Origin: Xanthomonas translucens pv. cerealis
GTDB lineage: Bacteria > Pseudomonadota > Gammaproteobacteria > Xanthomonadales > Xanthomonadaceae
Length of the DNA: 64,000 nucleotides
Reading direction: 5' to 3'
NCBI RefSeq assembly: GCF_006838285.1
Contig: NZ_CP038228.1
Coordinates: 2,170,001-2,234,000 of the forward strand
Shown piece after piece: positions 18,836-31,000 of this stretch; the first letter of the stretch is position 1, and the number at the start of each line of letters is the position of its first letter. The position numbers and the translations under genes are program-made. The notes under the pieces are model-generated. The model had not been told where the DNA came from and ran no database searches. It saw only the letters and a program-made list of their open reading frames with translations.

Positions 18836-19224
18836 GCGCCGGCTCCGGTCAGCACGTAGGCCCAGATCAGCGCGACGATCACCAGGCTGCCGATCACCGA
18901 CAGCCAGCTGTTGCGCACGAAGGCGGGGATGCTGAAGCCGTGGCCGAAGTCCTGCACGATGTGGCGCAGGCCGTTGCACAGGTGGTAGGCGAAGGCCCAG
19001 CTCCAGGCGAACAGGAACAGCTGGCCGTACCAGGCGCCGGCCATGCCGCGGAAGCAGTTCCAGGACGCCGGGCCGAGCATCAGCACCAACAGCGCGGCCG
19101 CAAGGATCAAGGCACCGACCGACAGGATGATGCCAGTGGCTCGATGCAGGATCGAGGTGACCATCTGGATCTGCCAGCGATAGACCTGCAGGTGGGGGGA
19201 CAGGGGACGTTCGCGCGTAGCCAT
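18832..19224 (-). CDS. sdhC: succinate dehydrogenase cytochrome b556 subunit
   Basis: A 130-aa anchor subunit starting MATRERPLSPHLQVYRWQ. The SPHLQVYRW motif, HRATGIILS in helix 1 and YHLCNGLRHIVQDFG (haem axial His region) are diagnostic. It has three transmembrane helices. It is the first gene of sdhCDAB-sdhE-ygfX. The longer frame from 19278 has no features of the family before this Met. Confidence 0.96.
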   Translation of the reverse strand: MATRERPLSPHLQVYRWQIQMVTSILHRATGIILSVGALILAAALLVLMLGPASWNCFRGMAGAWYGQLFLFAWSWAFAYHLCNGLRHIVQDFGHGFSIPAFVRNSWLSVIGSLVIVALIWAYVLTGAGA

Positions 19225-19493
19225 TCGCTGGGCTCGTTGTCTCGGCTGGGCGGCGTGCTTAAGGCCGCGTTGGCTCAAAGCTGCTCAAAAATCGATGCAG
19301 CGTCCGTTTTTTTCCCAGTCGCCGTAGCGCGTTGGCTCGAGGCCGCCGCGACCGCCGATTTCCCGCGGCGCAGGCGTCGCTTGCGGAGTGTTCTCCTCGG
19401 CGGGTCGCTGCGTTTCGGGCTCGGGCTCGGGTGTGGGGGTTGCTTGGCTTATCATGCGGGTCTCACAACAGTGTAATTTTAGTCCTCCCCCTC
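19225..19493. other. divergent intergenic region sdhC / ygfZ
   Basis: 269 bp that must hold the promoters of the sdh operon (left) and ygfZ (right). The only AT-rich patch is around 19466-19485, near the ygfZ start. I could not assign boxes with confidence. Confidence 0.5.
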
Positions 19494-20366
19494 GTGCCTG
19501 ACAACCTGAATCTCACTTCCGCCGGTTTTTCCGCGCTTCCAGACCTGCAATACGTGGCGTTGAGCGGCACGGATGCAGTGGCTTTCGCCCAGGCGCAGTT
19601 CGCCAACGATATACAGGCGCTGCGCAACGGCCACTGGCAATGGAACGCCTGGCTGAGCGCCAAGGGCCGGGTGATCGCGCTGTTCGCACTGCTGCGCCGC
19701 GCCGACGACGCCTTGCTGGTGCTGCTGCCGGACGGCGGTGCCGCGGAGTTGACAATCGCGCTGAACCGCTTCGTGTTCCGGCGCAAGCTGCGTATCGCCG
19801 CGCACGGCGACCTGCATGCCTACGCGTGCCTGGCTGCGCCCGCGCAGGCGCAGGGCGCGGCGCTGGCGCAACGTGGCGACGCCGCGATCGAACTGGACAT
19901 GGGCGGCGACGGCCTGCCGCGCACGCTGTTGCTGGTGCCGGCTGAGCAGGCCACGCAGGATCCGACCGACCCGGCTTTCGTCGCCGCCTGGCGCCAGGCC
20001 GACCTGCGCCTGGGCCTGGCCCGGCTCGATCCCAGCCAGCGCGAGCAATGGACCCCGCAGCAACTGGCGCTGGACCGGCTGCACGCGTTCAGCGTGAAGA
20101 AGGGCTGCTATCCGGGCCAGGAGATCGTCGCCCGCACCCATTTCCTGGGCAAGGCCAAGCGCGCCCTGCAATTGCTGGAGGTGGACGGCGTGGCCGAGGT
20201 CGGCGCGCAGGTGTTGCGCGACGGACAGCCGCTGGGCAGCGTGGTCAGCGTCGCCGGCGCGTTGGCGCTGGCGGTGCTGCCGCTGGAAGAAGTGCCGCCG
20301 ACCGGCTTGTCCATCGGCACGCATCCTGCGCATTGGCAGCCGCTGCGCGACGGCCTCGCGCGCTGA
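19494..20366 (+). CDS. ygfZ: YgfZ/GcvT-like folate-binding protein
   Basis: A 290-aa folate-binding protein of the GcvT/YgfZ superfamily that supports Fe-S cluster enzymes, using tetrahydrofolate. The family hallmark KGCYPGQEIVARTH (K-G-C-Y-x-G-Q-E with the invariant Cys) is near residue 205. I place the start at GTG 19494 (VPDNLNLTSAGFSALPDLQ) because the upstream in-frame extension is Arg-rich and unlike the family. No strong ribosome binding site supports either start. Its position next to sdh genes, whose products need Fe-S clusters, fits the role. Confidence 0.92.
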   Translation: MPDNLNLTSAGFSALPDLQYVALSGTDAVAFAQAQFANDIQALRNGHWQWNAWLSAKGRVIALFALLRRADDALLVLLPDGGAAELTIALNRFVFRRKLRIAAHGDLHAYACLAAPAQAQGAALAQRGDAAIELDMGGDGLPRTLLLVPAEQATQDPTDPAFVAAWRQADLRLGLARLDPSQREQWTPQQLALDRLHAFSVKKGCYPGQEIVARTHFLGKAKRALQLLEVDGVAEVGAQVLRDGQPLGSVVSVAGALALAVLPLEEVPPTGLSIGTHPAHWQPLRDGLAR

Positions 20367-20395
20367 ACTCAGCTGCCCGCGGCGCCCGCCTTGGC

Positions 20396-21520
<1,125 letters not shown>

Positions 21521-21932
21521 GGTGCGGTATCCGGTTTCCGGCAGGAGGAACGGGCTGCCGCCGGTCCCTCCCGAAGGCAGTGCATACGCATGCGGTTCGC
21601 ATCGTGCCAGCGGCACAGGCAACAACGAGAGCGCAATGCGGTATTCTGCCATGTAACCGTTTTCACGGGGCGACATCGACGCCTGGGAGGGCCCGCGATG
21701 CGAACCGCCAGCCGCCGCCGTCCGGGCGTGCGCCGAGCGCCGGATCTGATGCTTGCGGCATTAGACAGGTATGCTGGGAGGTCTGGCCGTCGTATTCATC
21801 TCCCGGATCGTGCGCTCCCGCTTAGCGGTCGTCATCGCTATGCCCCCGCGCGAGCTACAGGACGGATACAGGCCGCTTCCGCCGCTTGCTTACCAACGCC
21901 ACATCACTACTAGCCCCCAGGTGATCGACGAA
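21521..21932. other. divergent regulatory region ABC ATPase / zwf operon
   Basis: 412 bp without a gene. It separates the divergent ATPase gene and the zwf-glk-pgl-edd-eda operon and contains a 14-bp palindrome matching the lacI operator. The upstream frame of zwf extends into it but has no family similarity before the chosen start. Confidence 0.7.
21652..21665. promoter_or_regulatory. LacI-family operator (site 1)
   Basis: TGTAACCGTTTTCA, an imperfect palindrome with the central CG typical of LacI-family operators. It differs at one of 14 positions from the site in front of lacI at 40397 and at two from the reverse complement of the site at 36167. It could control the ATPase gene (left), the zwf operon (right) or both. 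Confidence 0.7.
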
Positions 21933-23396
21933 ATGTCACCCGAAACCGAAAACCGGTCGATGCACGATACCTTCCTGCTGTTTGGCGCTACCGGCGACCT
22001 GGCCCAGCGCTACCTGTTCCCGTCGCTGCTGCGCATGCTGGACGACGGCTTCCTGCCGGACGACTTCCGCATCCGCGCGCTGGCGCTATCGCCGCACGAC
22101 ACTGCCAAGTTCCACGAGATCCTCAAGCCGCGGCTGCAGGCGGCGGTGCCGCAGGTCAGCGCGGCGGTGATCCAGTCGCTGCTGGATCGCACCGACTACC
22201 GCTCGGTGGACCTGCGTAACGCCGAGTCGGTGGCCGACGCGGTGCGCGAGCTGGCCTCGCGCAAGTGCGTCAGCTACCTGGCGATCCCGCCGGGGCTGTA
22301 CATCAGCACCTGCCAGGGCCTGGCGCTGGGCGGCGCGCTGGCCGCGCCGAACCGGCTGATGCTGGAGAAGCCGATCGGCCACGACTCGGCCAGCGCGCGC
22401 GAGATCCTGCAGGCGATCGGCGCGCTGATCGACGAGGACCGCGTGTTCCGCCTGGACCACTACCTCGGCAAGGCGGCGGTGCAGAACCTGATCGCGCTGC
22501 GTTTCGGCAACACCCTGCTGGAAGCGGTGTGGAACCGCAACTACATCGAATCGGTGGAGATCCTGGTCGCCGAGAGCGAGGGCGTGGACGGCCGCGATGC
22601 CTACTACGCGCGTTCCGGCGCGCTGCGCGACATGGTCCAGAGCCACATCCTGCAGCTGCTGTGCCTGGTGGCGATGGAGCCGCCGGCCTCGTTGGAAGCG
22701 GACCGCATCCGCGACGAGAAGGTCAAGGTGCTGCGCGCGCTGCGCCCGCTGCAGGCCGCGCATGCCGCGCGCGACAGCGTGCGCGGGCGCTACACCGCCG
22801 GCACCATCAACGGCCAGCAGGCGCAGGCCTATCAGCCGCCGGAGGGCAGCGACGTGGAGACCTTCGTCGGCGTCACCGCCCACATCGACAACTGGCGCTG
22901 GGCCGGCGTGCCGTTCCGGCTGTGCACCGGCAAGCGCCTGGCCGAGCGCACAACGCGCATCGTGGTCACGCTCAAACCGGTCACCCACTGGCTGTTCGAG
23001 CGCCCCGACGCGCAGCACGTGGCGCCGAACCGGCTGACCTTCCAGTTGCAACCGCAAGAGAACATCGAACTGGGCCTGATGAGCAGCCTGGCCGGCCCGG
23101 AATGGGGCGCGCTGGAACTGCAGCCGCTGGAACTGGAACTGTCGATGCCGACCGGCCTGCATCGCCGCATCGCCTACGAGCGGTTGATGCTCGACGCGCT
23201 CAACGGCAACCATGCGCTGTTCGTGCGCGACGACGAAGTACGCGCGGCCTGGGCCTGGATCGACAGCGTCAGCGACGCATGGGCGCAGGCGCAACTGCCG
23301 CTGCTGCCCTACCCGGCCGGCAGTTGGGGACCGCAGGAAGCCGAGCGCTATGTCTGCGCCGACGACGCCAGCGCCGTGCAGCGGGACGCGCCATGA
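21933..23396 (+). CDS. zwf: glucose-6-phosphate 1-dehydrogenase
   Basis: Zwf oxidises glucose 6-phosphate to 6-phosphogluconolactone, feeding the Entner-Doudoroff and pentose phosphate routes. Nucleotide-binding FGATGDLAQRYLFPSL is at about residues 15-32. The catalytic motif RLDHYLGKAAVQN is near 170, with substrate-binding LEKPIGHD upstream. The start MSPETENRSMHDTF gives 487 aa, the usual length; MHDTF at 21960 is an alternative. It opens the operon zwf-glk-pgl-edd-eda and its stop overlaps the glk start (ATGA). Confidence 0.97.
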   Translation: MSPETENRSMHDTFLLFGATGDLAQRYLFPSLLRMLDDGFLPDDFRIRALALSPHDTAKFHEILKPRLQAAVPQVSAAVIQSLLDRTDYRSVDLRNAESVADAVRELASRKCVSYLAIPPGLYISTCQGLALGGALAAPNRLMLEKPIGHDSASAREILQAIGALIDEDRVFRLDHYLGKAAVQNLIALRFGNTLLEAVWNRNYIESVEILVAESEGVDGRDAYYARSGALRDMVQSHILQLLCLVAMEPPASLEADRIRDEKVKVLRALRPLQAAHAARDSVRGRYTAGTINGQQAQAYQPPEGSDVETFVGVTAHIDNWRWAGVPFRLCTGKRLAERTTRIVVTLKPVTHWLFERPDAQHVAPNRLTFQLQPQENIELGLMSSLAGPEWGALELQPLELELSMPTGLHRRIAYERLMLDALNGNHALFVRDDEVRAAWAWIDSVSDAWAQAQLPLLPYPAGSWGPQEAERYVCADDASAVQRDAP

Positions 23397-24396
23397 GCGC
23401 GCCACTGCGGCCGGTGCTGGTCGCCGACATCGGCGGCACCAACGCACGCTTCGCGCTCGCCGATCTCGACGCGTCCACACCGTTGCTCGACGACAGCACC
23501 CAGACCTATGCGGTGGTGGAGTTCCCGTCGCTGGGCGACGCGGCGCGCCACTACCTGCAACAGACCGGGGTGGACGCACGCAGCGGCGTGTTCGCCGTGG
23601 CCGGGCGGGTGGATGGCGACGAGGCGCGTATCACCAACCATCCTTGGGTGATTTCGCGTTCGCGCACTCGCGCCATGCTCGGCTTCGACGCACTGCACTT
23701 GATCAACGACTTCGCCGCGCAGGCGATGGCGATCAGCCTGCTGCAGCCGCAGGACGTGGTCCAGGTAGGCGGCGCAGCGTGGCAGCCGGCACCGATCGCG
23801 CAGCCACGCAACTATGCGGTGATCGGCCCTGGCACCGGCCTGGGCGTGGGCGGCCTGCTGATCCGCGGCGGCCGCTGCTATCCGCTGGAGACCGAGGGCG
23901 GCCACGTCAGCTTCCCGCCGGGCACGCCGGAGGAAATCCGCATTCTCGAGCTGCTGTCGCAGCAGTTCGGGCGCGTGTCCAACGAACGCCTGATCTGCGG
24001 TCCAGGCCTGGTCAACATCCATCGCGCACTGAGCGAGATCGCCGGCGACAACCCCGGCCCTCTGCAGCCAGCGGACATCACCGCGCGCGCGGCGCAGGGC
24101 GACTACCGCGCGATGCGCACCATCGACGTGTTCTGCGCGGTGTTCGGTGCCATCGCCGGCGACCTGGTGCTGATGCACGGCGCCTGGGACGGCGTGTTCC
24201 TGACCGGCGGGCTGGTGCCGAAGATGCTGGACGCATTGCAGCACTCCGGCTTCCGCCAGCGCTTCGAGCATAAAGGCCGCTTTTCGTCGATCATGGCGCG
24301 GGTGCCGTCGCTGGCGGTGACCCACCCCCGTGCCGGTCTGCTCGGCGCCGCCGCCTACGCAGTCGATGCCGAACGCGAATCCCCAGGAGTCGTTGC

Positions 24397-24400
<4 letters not shown>
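23393..24400 (+). CDS. glk: glucokinase
   Basis: A 335-aa bacterial-type glucokinase that phosphorylates free glucose with ATP. The phosphate-1 motif DIGGTNARFALAD is at about residues 12-24, LINDFAAQAMAI includes the catalytic Asp near 105, IGPGTGLGVGGLL is near 143, and the sugar-binding ETEGGHVSF follows. It has 4-bp overlaps with zwf and pgl, so the three enzymes are made together and turn glucose into 6-phosphogluconate. Confidence 0.97.
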
Positions 24401-25116
<716 letters not shown>

Positions 25117-25118
25117 GG

Positions 25119-25211
25119 CCGGGACTCGGGACCCGGGACCCGGAACCCGGAACAGCCCAGCGCTGCGCATTCCCGCTTTCCCCAGTCCCCAGTCCCCAGT
25201 CCCCAGTCCCG
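25119..25211. repeat. inverted pair of 7-bp repeat arrays between pgl and edd
   Basis: GGGACTC/GGGACCC units at 25119-25153 and CCCCAGT/CCCAGTC units at 25170-25211, on opposite sides of a short spacer. The arms can pair in part. The array ends about 30 nt before the edd start. Confidence 0.85.
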
Positions 25212-25244
25212 ACTACACCCCACACTTCATAGCCACTTCTGCCA

Positions 25245-27161
25245 ATGACCCTGCACCCTAAAATCCACGCGATCACCGAACGCATCCGCGCGCGCAGTGC
25301 GCCGTCGCGGCGTGCCTATCTGGCCGGCATCGACGCCGCGTTGCGCGACGGCCCGTTCCGCAGCCGCCTGAGTTGCGGCAACCTGGCGCACGGCTTCGCC
25401 GCCTGCGGCCCGACCGACAAGAGCCGGCTGGAAGGCGGGATCACCCCGAATCTGGGCATCGTCACCGCCTACAACGACATGCTGTCGGCGCACCAGCCGT
25501 TCGAGCACTACCCCGAGATCATCCGCAGCACCGCGCGCGCGCTCGGCGCCACCGCGCAGGTCGCCGGCGGCGTGCCGGCGATGTGCGACGGCGTGACCCA
25601 GGGCCGCCCGGGCATGGAGCTGTCGCTGTTCTCGCGCGACGTGATCGCCCAGGCCACCGCGATCGGCCTCAGCCACGACATGTTCGACACCACCATCTAC
25701 CTGGGCGTGTGCGACAAGATCGTGCCCGGCCTGCTGATCGGCGCGCTGGCGTTCGGCCACCTGCCGGCGGTGTTCGTGCCGGCCGGGCCGATGACCCCGG
25801 GCATCCCCAACAAGCAGAAGGCCGAGGTGCGCGAGCGCTATGCCGCCGGCCAGGCCACCCGCGAGGAACTGCTGGCCGCCGAATCGGCGTCCTACCATGC
25901 GCCAGGCACCTGCACCTTCTACGGCACCGCCAATTCCAACCAGGTGTTGCTGGAGGCGATGGGCGTGCAGTTGCCCGGCGCCTCGTTCGTCAATCCGGGT
26001 ACGCCGCTGCGCGATGCGCTGACCCAGCAGGCCACCGAACGCGCGCTGCGCATCACCGCGCTGGGCAGCGATTTCCGCCCGCTCGGCCGGCTGATCGACG
26101 AACGCGCGATCGTCAACGCCGCGGTCGCGCTGATGTCCACCGGCGGCTCCACCAACCACACCATCCACTGGCTGGCGGTGGCGCGCGCAGCCGGCATCGT
26201 GCTGACCTGGGACGACCTGGACGAACTGTCGCAGATCGTACCGCTGCTGACCCGCGTGTATCCCAATGGCGAGGCCGACGTGAACCACTTCGCCGCGGCC
26301 GGCGGGGTGGGGTTCGTGTTCCGCGAGCTGATGGACGCGGGGCTGATGCACGACGACCTGGCGACCATCGTGCCCGGCGGCATGCGCGCCTACGGCGACG
26401 AGGCGTGTGTGCAGAACGGCGCGCTGGCCTACGTGCCGAGCCCGGCCAAGAGCGCCGACGAAGCCGTGGTACGCCCGGCCTCCAACCCGTTCGAAGCGCA
26501 GGGCGGGCTGCGCCTGCTGCGCGGCAATCTCGGCCGTTCGCTGATCAAGCTGTCGGCGGTGAAGCCGGAATTCCGCACCATCGAGGCGCCGGCGGTGGTC
26601 ATCGACGCGCCGCAGGCCTTGAACAAGCTGCACGCCGCCGGCGTACTGCCGCATGATTTCGTGGTGGTGCTGCGCTACCAGGGCCCGCGCGCCAACGGCA
26701 TGCCGGAACTGCATTCGCTGGCGCCGCTGCTGGGCCTGCTGCAGAACCAGGGCCGGCGCGTGGCGCTGGTCACCGACGGGCGCCTGTCCGGCGCCTCGGG
26801 CAAGTTCCCGGCGGCGATCCACATGACCCCGGAAGCGGCCCGCGGCGGCCCGATCGCGCGCGTGCGCGAAGGCGACATCGTGCGCCTGGACGGCGAGGCC
26901 GGCACCCTGGAAGTGCTGGTGGATGCCGCCGAATGGGCGACGCGTGCGCTGGCGCCGAACACCGCGCCGGCCGCGCACGACATCGGCCGCAACCTGTTCG
27001 CGCTCAACCGCCGCGTGGTCGGCCCCGCCGACCAGGGCGCGATGTCGATCTCCTGCGGCCCGCCCGCGGCCGATGGCGACGTCTGGGACTACGACGCCGA
27101 GTACGACCTGGGCCGCAACGCCGAGGCGGCCGCGGCACCGCACGAGTCGAAGGACGCCTAA
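25245..27161 (+). CDS. edd: 6-phosphogluconate dehydratase
   Basis: The first Entner-Doudoroff-specific enzyme, a 638-aa IlvD/Edd-family dehydratase with an Fe-S cluster. Diagnostic stretches are GIVTAYNDMLSAHQPFEHYP, GVPAMCDGVTQGRPGMELS (cluster Cys), GTCTFYGTANSNQ, STGGSTNHTIHW, and TDGRLSGASGKFPAAIH near the C-terminus. The length is slightly above the usual 600-610 because of an Ala-rich C-terminal end. It makes 2-keto-3-deoxy-6-phosphogluconate for eda, about 100 bp downstream. Confidence 0.97.
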   Translation: MTLHPKIHAITERIRARSAPSRRAYLAGIDAALRDGPFRSRLSCGNLAHGFAACGPTDKSRLEGGITPNLGIVTAYNDMLSAHQPFEHYPEIIRSTARALGATAQVAGGVPAMCDGVTQGRPGMELSLFSRDVIAQATAIGLSHDMFDTTIYLGVCDKIVPGLLIGALAFGHLPAVFVPAGPMTPGIPNKQKAEVRERYAAGQATREELLAAESASYHAPGTCTFYGTANSNQVLLEAMGVQLPGASFVNPGTPLRDALTQQATERALRITALGSDFRPLGRLIDERAIVNAAVALMSTGGSTNHTIHWLAVARAAGIVLTWDDLDELSQIVPLLTRVYPNGEADVNHFAAAGGVGFVFRELMDAGLMHDDLATIVPGGMRAYGDEACVQNGALAYVPSPAKSADEAVVRPASNPFEAQGGLRLLRGNLGRSLIKLSAVKPEFRTIEAPAVVIDAPQALNKLHAAGVLPHDFVVVLRYQGPRANGMPELHSLAPLLGLLQNQGRRVALVTDGRLSGASGKFPAAIHMTPEAARGGPIARVREGDIVRLDGEAGTLEVLVDAAEWATRALAPNTAPAAHDIGRNLFALNRRVVGPADQGAMSISCGPPAADGDVWDYDAEYDLGRNAEAAAAPHESKDA

Positions 27162-27260
27162 CCCTGCAACCCGAAGCGGCGCCGCGCGCGCCGTGCTGCC
27201 CCCACGGTGGCCGCCTGCGGCCGCCACACTCCTGACCATCATCGCGAACACGAGATTGCC

Positions 27261-27914
27261 ATGACGATTGCCGAATACCAGAACACCGCCGAACAGCTCC
27301 TGCGCGCCGCCGGCATCCTGCCGGTGGTGACCGTGCACAGCCTGGACGAGGCGCGCCGCGTCTCCGCCGCGCTGCTCGAAGGCGGCCTGCCCGCGATCGA
27401 ACTGACCCTGCGCACGCCAGTGGCAATGGACGCGCTGGCGATGCTCAAGCGCGAGCTGCCGCACATCAAGATCGGTGCCGGCACGGTGCTCACCGAAACC
27501 CAGCTGCAGCAGGCGATCGACGCCGGCGCCGATTTCATCGTGACCCCGGGTACGCCGCCGGCGCTGGCCGAGGCGCTGGTGCGGGCGCCGCTGCCGGTGG
27601 TACCGGGTGCGGCCACCCCGACCGAACTGCTGGCGCTGATGGCGCGCGGCTTCCGCGTGTGCAAGCTGTTCCCGGCCACCGCGGTCGGCGGCCTGGCGAT
27701 GCTCAAGGGCTTGGCCGGTCCATTGGCGGACCTGAAGCTGTGCCCCACCGGCGGCATCGGCGAAAGCACCGCCGCCGAGTACCTGGCGCAACCGAACGTG
27801 GTCTGCATCGGCGGCTCGTGGATGGTACCGAAGGACTGGCTGGCCAACGGCGCGTGGGACAAGGTGCGGGAAAGCGCGGCGAAGGCGGCGGCAATTGTGC
27901 GCGAGACTCGGTAA
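27261..27914 (+). CDS. eda: KDPG aldolase (2-dehydro-3-deoxy-phosphogluconate aldolase)
   Basis: A 217-aa class I aldolase splitting KDPG into pyruvate and glyceraldehyde 3-phosphate. Conserved segments are GILPVVTVHSLDEA, AIELTLRTP (catalytic Glu), GAGTVLTETQ, FIVTPGTPP and the Schiff-base lysine in CKLFPATAVGG. The start MTIAEYQNTAEQLL is preferred over an upstream frame that reads through intergenic DNA. It is the last gene of the zwf operon and is followed by a strong palindromic terminator. Confidence 0.97.
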   Translation: MTIAEYQNTAEQLLRAAGILPVVTVHSLDEARRVSAALLEGGLPAIELTLRTPVAMDALAMLKRELPHIKIGAGTVLTETQLQQAIDAGADFIVTPGTPPALAEALVRAPLPVVPGAATPTELLALMARGFRVCKLFPATAVGGLAMLKGLAGPLADLKLCPTGGIGESTAAEYLAQPNVVCIGGSWMVPKDWLANGAWDKVRESAAKAAAIVRETR

Positions 27915-27916
27915 AG

Positions 27917-28075
27917 TCGGGACCGGGGACCAGGGACAGGGGACCCGGAAAATCAAAAGCAAACAAAAAGCGCCGGCATGCCGGCGCTTTTTGTTTGGCT
28001 GTTGCTGTCGCGTTTGCTGTTCCGAGTCCCCTGTCCCCGGTCCCGGCTCTACCGAGTCCCGAGTCCCGACGTCCC
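27917..28075. repeat. 7-bp repeat arrays flanking the eda terminator
   Basis: GGGACCG/GGGACCA/GGGACAG units at 27917-27950 and the reverse type (GAGTCCC, GTCCCCG) at 28022-28075 lie on either side of the terminator. The left array ends in GACCCGGAAAATCAA, which recurs next to the array at 47532. Confidence 0.85.
27961..27996. terminator. bidirectional rho-independent terminator between eda and the GH gene
   Basis: A perfect 36-bp palindrome: A-rich flank, GC-rich stem (AAAGCGCCGGC and its complement) and T-rich flank, centred at 27978.5. It works in both orientations, which suits its place between the converging eda and glycosidase genes. Confidence 0.9.
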
Positions 28076-28079
28076 GGCT

Positions 28080-31000
28080 TCACCGCACCTCAATCTGCAC
28101 ATCCGCCGGCAACGAACGGATCCGCAGTTCGCCATGTTCCCACTGCGCCGGCTCGCTGTTGATCTGAGTGCGCCCGGGTTCGCCCGGATACGGCCACGGC
28201 AGCACCAGGCCACCGCTGGGCACGCGCAGGCCACCGCTGATGCCCAGGGTCAGGCGATTCTTCTGCCGGCGCAGCTGGTAACTCAACTCGCCCTGCGGGG
28301 TGCGCAGATCCTGGATCGCGATGCCCTTGCCGTCGAACCATGCCACCGGCACGCCGGCCGCCAGCACCAGGCTGTCGTCGATGTCGCGGGCGTAGGCGAA
28401 CATGTCCAGCACCGAGCGGACGAAGTCCGAGGCCACCCAGGCATGCGGCAGGTCGCCGAGGAAGAACGGCTTGCGCGGCGTGCGCGAGACCACTTCGGCC
28501 CACTGGTTCCACGGCTGCGGCGCACGGTCCTTGAAGAAGAACTGGGTCGCGTCCCAGGCGCGCGCACGCCAGCCCAGGCGCACGAACGCGGCGACATTGC
28601 GCCACTCGTACGGGGTGTAGTCCTTCCACTCGCGCGTGCCGTCGCGGCGGCTGGCGAACTCGCCCCAATAGCGCTCGAAGGTGTCGTTGAGCAGTTGCGG
28701 CGGCAGCCGTCCCTGCTCCCCGCCCGGCGCCAGCGCGATGGTCGTGGAGGTGGGATCGAAATCGCCCAGCTCGGCCGAACCCGGCAGGAAATCGATGTGG
28801 TGCTGCTGCGCGGAGCTGTCCAGCGAGGCGTACAGGTCCTGGCGGAATTCGTCGCGCGCGGCGGAGAAGCGCACCATATCGTCGATCCGGCCAAGCTCGG
28901 CGGCGATCTCCACCGCGTCCTTGTAGCCGCGCAGCGCCCAGAAATTGTCCCAGTACGAATGCATCGGCTTGGCCGAATAGCCTTCGTGACTGATCGACAC
29001 CGGCATCATCCCGTAGAAGGCCGGATTGCGCGCCCGGTTCTCCTCGGTCCGCTCGCTGAGTCGCAGTTGGTCCATGTACTCGTACGCGGCCAGCACGTAC
29101 GGCCACATCTTTTCCAGGAACGCGCGGTCGCCGCTGTATCGGTAGTAGTCGGCGACGCCGAAGATCAGCTCGCCATGGCTGTCGTTCTCCGGCACCGGGT
29201 CGCTGCCGCGGTCGTCCACGCAGCACGGCACCATGCCGTTGGCGAACTGGTACGGCGCGTACCAGTCCAGATATTCGCGCGCCACGTCGGCGCGGCCCAG
29301 GCGCAGCAGGCCTTCGGAAATCATCGCGCCGTCGCGGATCCAGCTGCGCGAATACGAACGCGTACCCGGCTGCAGGCGCGGCCCGATCCGCGAGATCAGC
29401 ATGTGCGCCAGCGCGGTGCGCAAGGTGTCGGCCAGCGGCTTGCCCTCGGCGGGGACGTTGAGCTGCACCCGGTCCAGCTTCTCGCGCCACTGCTCGGCCA
29501 CCTGCTGTTGCGCACGCGCCGCGTCGAACCCGGATGGCAGCGTCTGCGCACCGGTCTGCGGGATCAGCAAGGCCACGTCGCGCACTTCGCCTGGGGCCAG
29601 GCGCCCGCGGTACAGCAGCGCGCCCGAGGCCAGGCCGTCGGCGTCCTGCGCCTGCTGCGGCAGCGCGGCAGTGTCGGCGGCCAGGCGTTCGATGTCGATG
29701 CCGGCGTCGAACGCGGTGGCATAGGCCGCGTCGGGTTTCTGCACCGCGAACACGCGCGGCTTGCCGTTAACCTGCACCTGGGCGCCGTCGAACGCCAGCG
29801 AACGGATCGGACTGACCCCGCCGACGGTATTGAGGAACTGGCTGGGCGGGTTCACCTGGAACGGCCGCACCGCCAGCGCCAGGGTGTAGTCGTGCGGCTT
29901 CTTGCTCGGGTTGCTGAGCCGGTAGCGCGCCACCAGCTGCGCCTGCTCCGGCGTGCCCTGGACGAAGGCGGTGATGCGCAGGCCGGCGTTGTCGTGGCGC
30001 CAGTCCACGCTGGGGATCGGCAGGTAGTCGTCCTGCAGGCTCTGCGCGCTCTTCACGTCGGCCCAGCTCAGGCGCTTGCCGTCCAGCAGCAGGAACGGCT
30101 CGATGCTGAAGCCGCCCTTGCCCACTTCGATCGCGCCGTCCTCGCCGACCAGGCCCTGCTCACGGCCGCCGTCCAGGCCGACGATGGTCCAGTACGGCTG
30201 TTCGCCACTGAAGCCGCGCGGGAACCAGCCGCGGGTGGAATCGGCCGCCACCGACTTGACGAAATCGTTCGGAGTCGCGGCGAAGGCCAGCGGCTGCAGC
30301 GCGATGTCGGCGATGCCGTAGCGGAAGCTGGGGCCGTCCTCCAGGTCGATGCGCACGTAGCGCGCCTCGGTTTCGGGCATCGGCAACCAGTCTGTGCCGC
30401 CGTTGCCGGCGCTGACGTTGCGCAGCTCGCGCCAGCTGCGGCCGTCGGCCGAGCCCTGGACCCTGTAGCGCGAGGCGTACACGCCCGGCGCCCATTGCAC
30501 TTTGGCGCCGCCGAATTCGCGCACCTTGCCCAGGTCCAGCATGATCGTCTGGGTCTTGGCGTTGCCGCTGTACCACACCGTATCGGCTTTGCCGTCGGCG
30601 ATGCGCTGCTCCAGCGCCGGCGCGGTGTCGGCGCTGACCTTCACTGTCAGCGGCGAGGTGTCCTGCGGCGGCAGCGGGGTCAGGGTCAGCTGGTCGAAGC
30701 ACACCGTGCCCTTGCCGCCGACCTGGTTGTAAAGGGTGAACTCGACCTGCGCGCTGCGCTTGAGTTCCTTGTCCGGACTCGGCCCCCAGGCCTTGTCGAT
30801 CTGCCGCTTCTTGAAGCTGACCGTGCTCCACTGCTTGGGGAAGTCGTAGCGCGGCCGGTTGACCCACCACACGTTGTCGCCGCTGGCGTCGACCAGCTTG
30901 AACTGCAGGTCGTTGCTCGGCGAATCGCCGCGCAGCTGGAATGCGAGCTGGTAGTTGTCCGGATACTCGATCGGGATCGCGCGGCGGATCCCGGCATAGC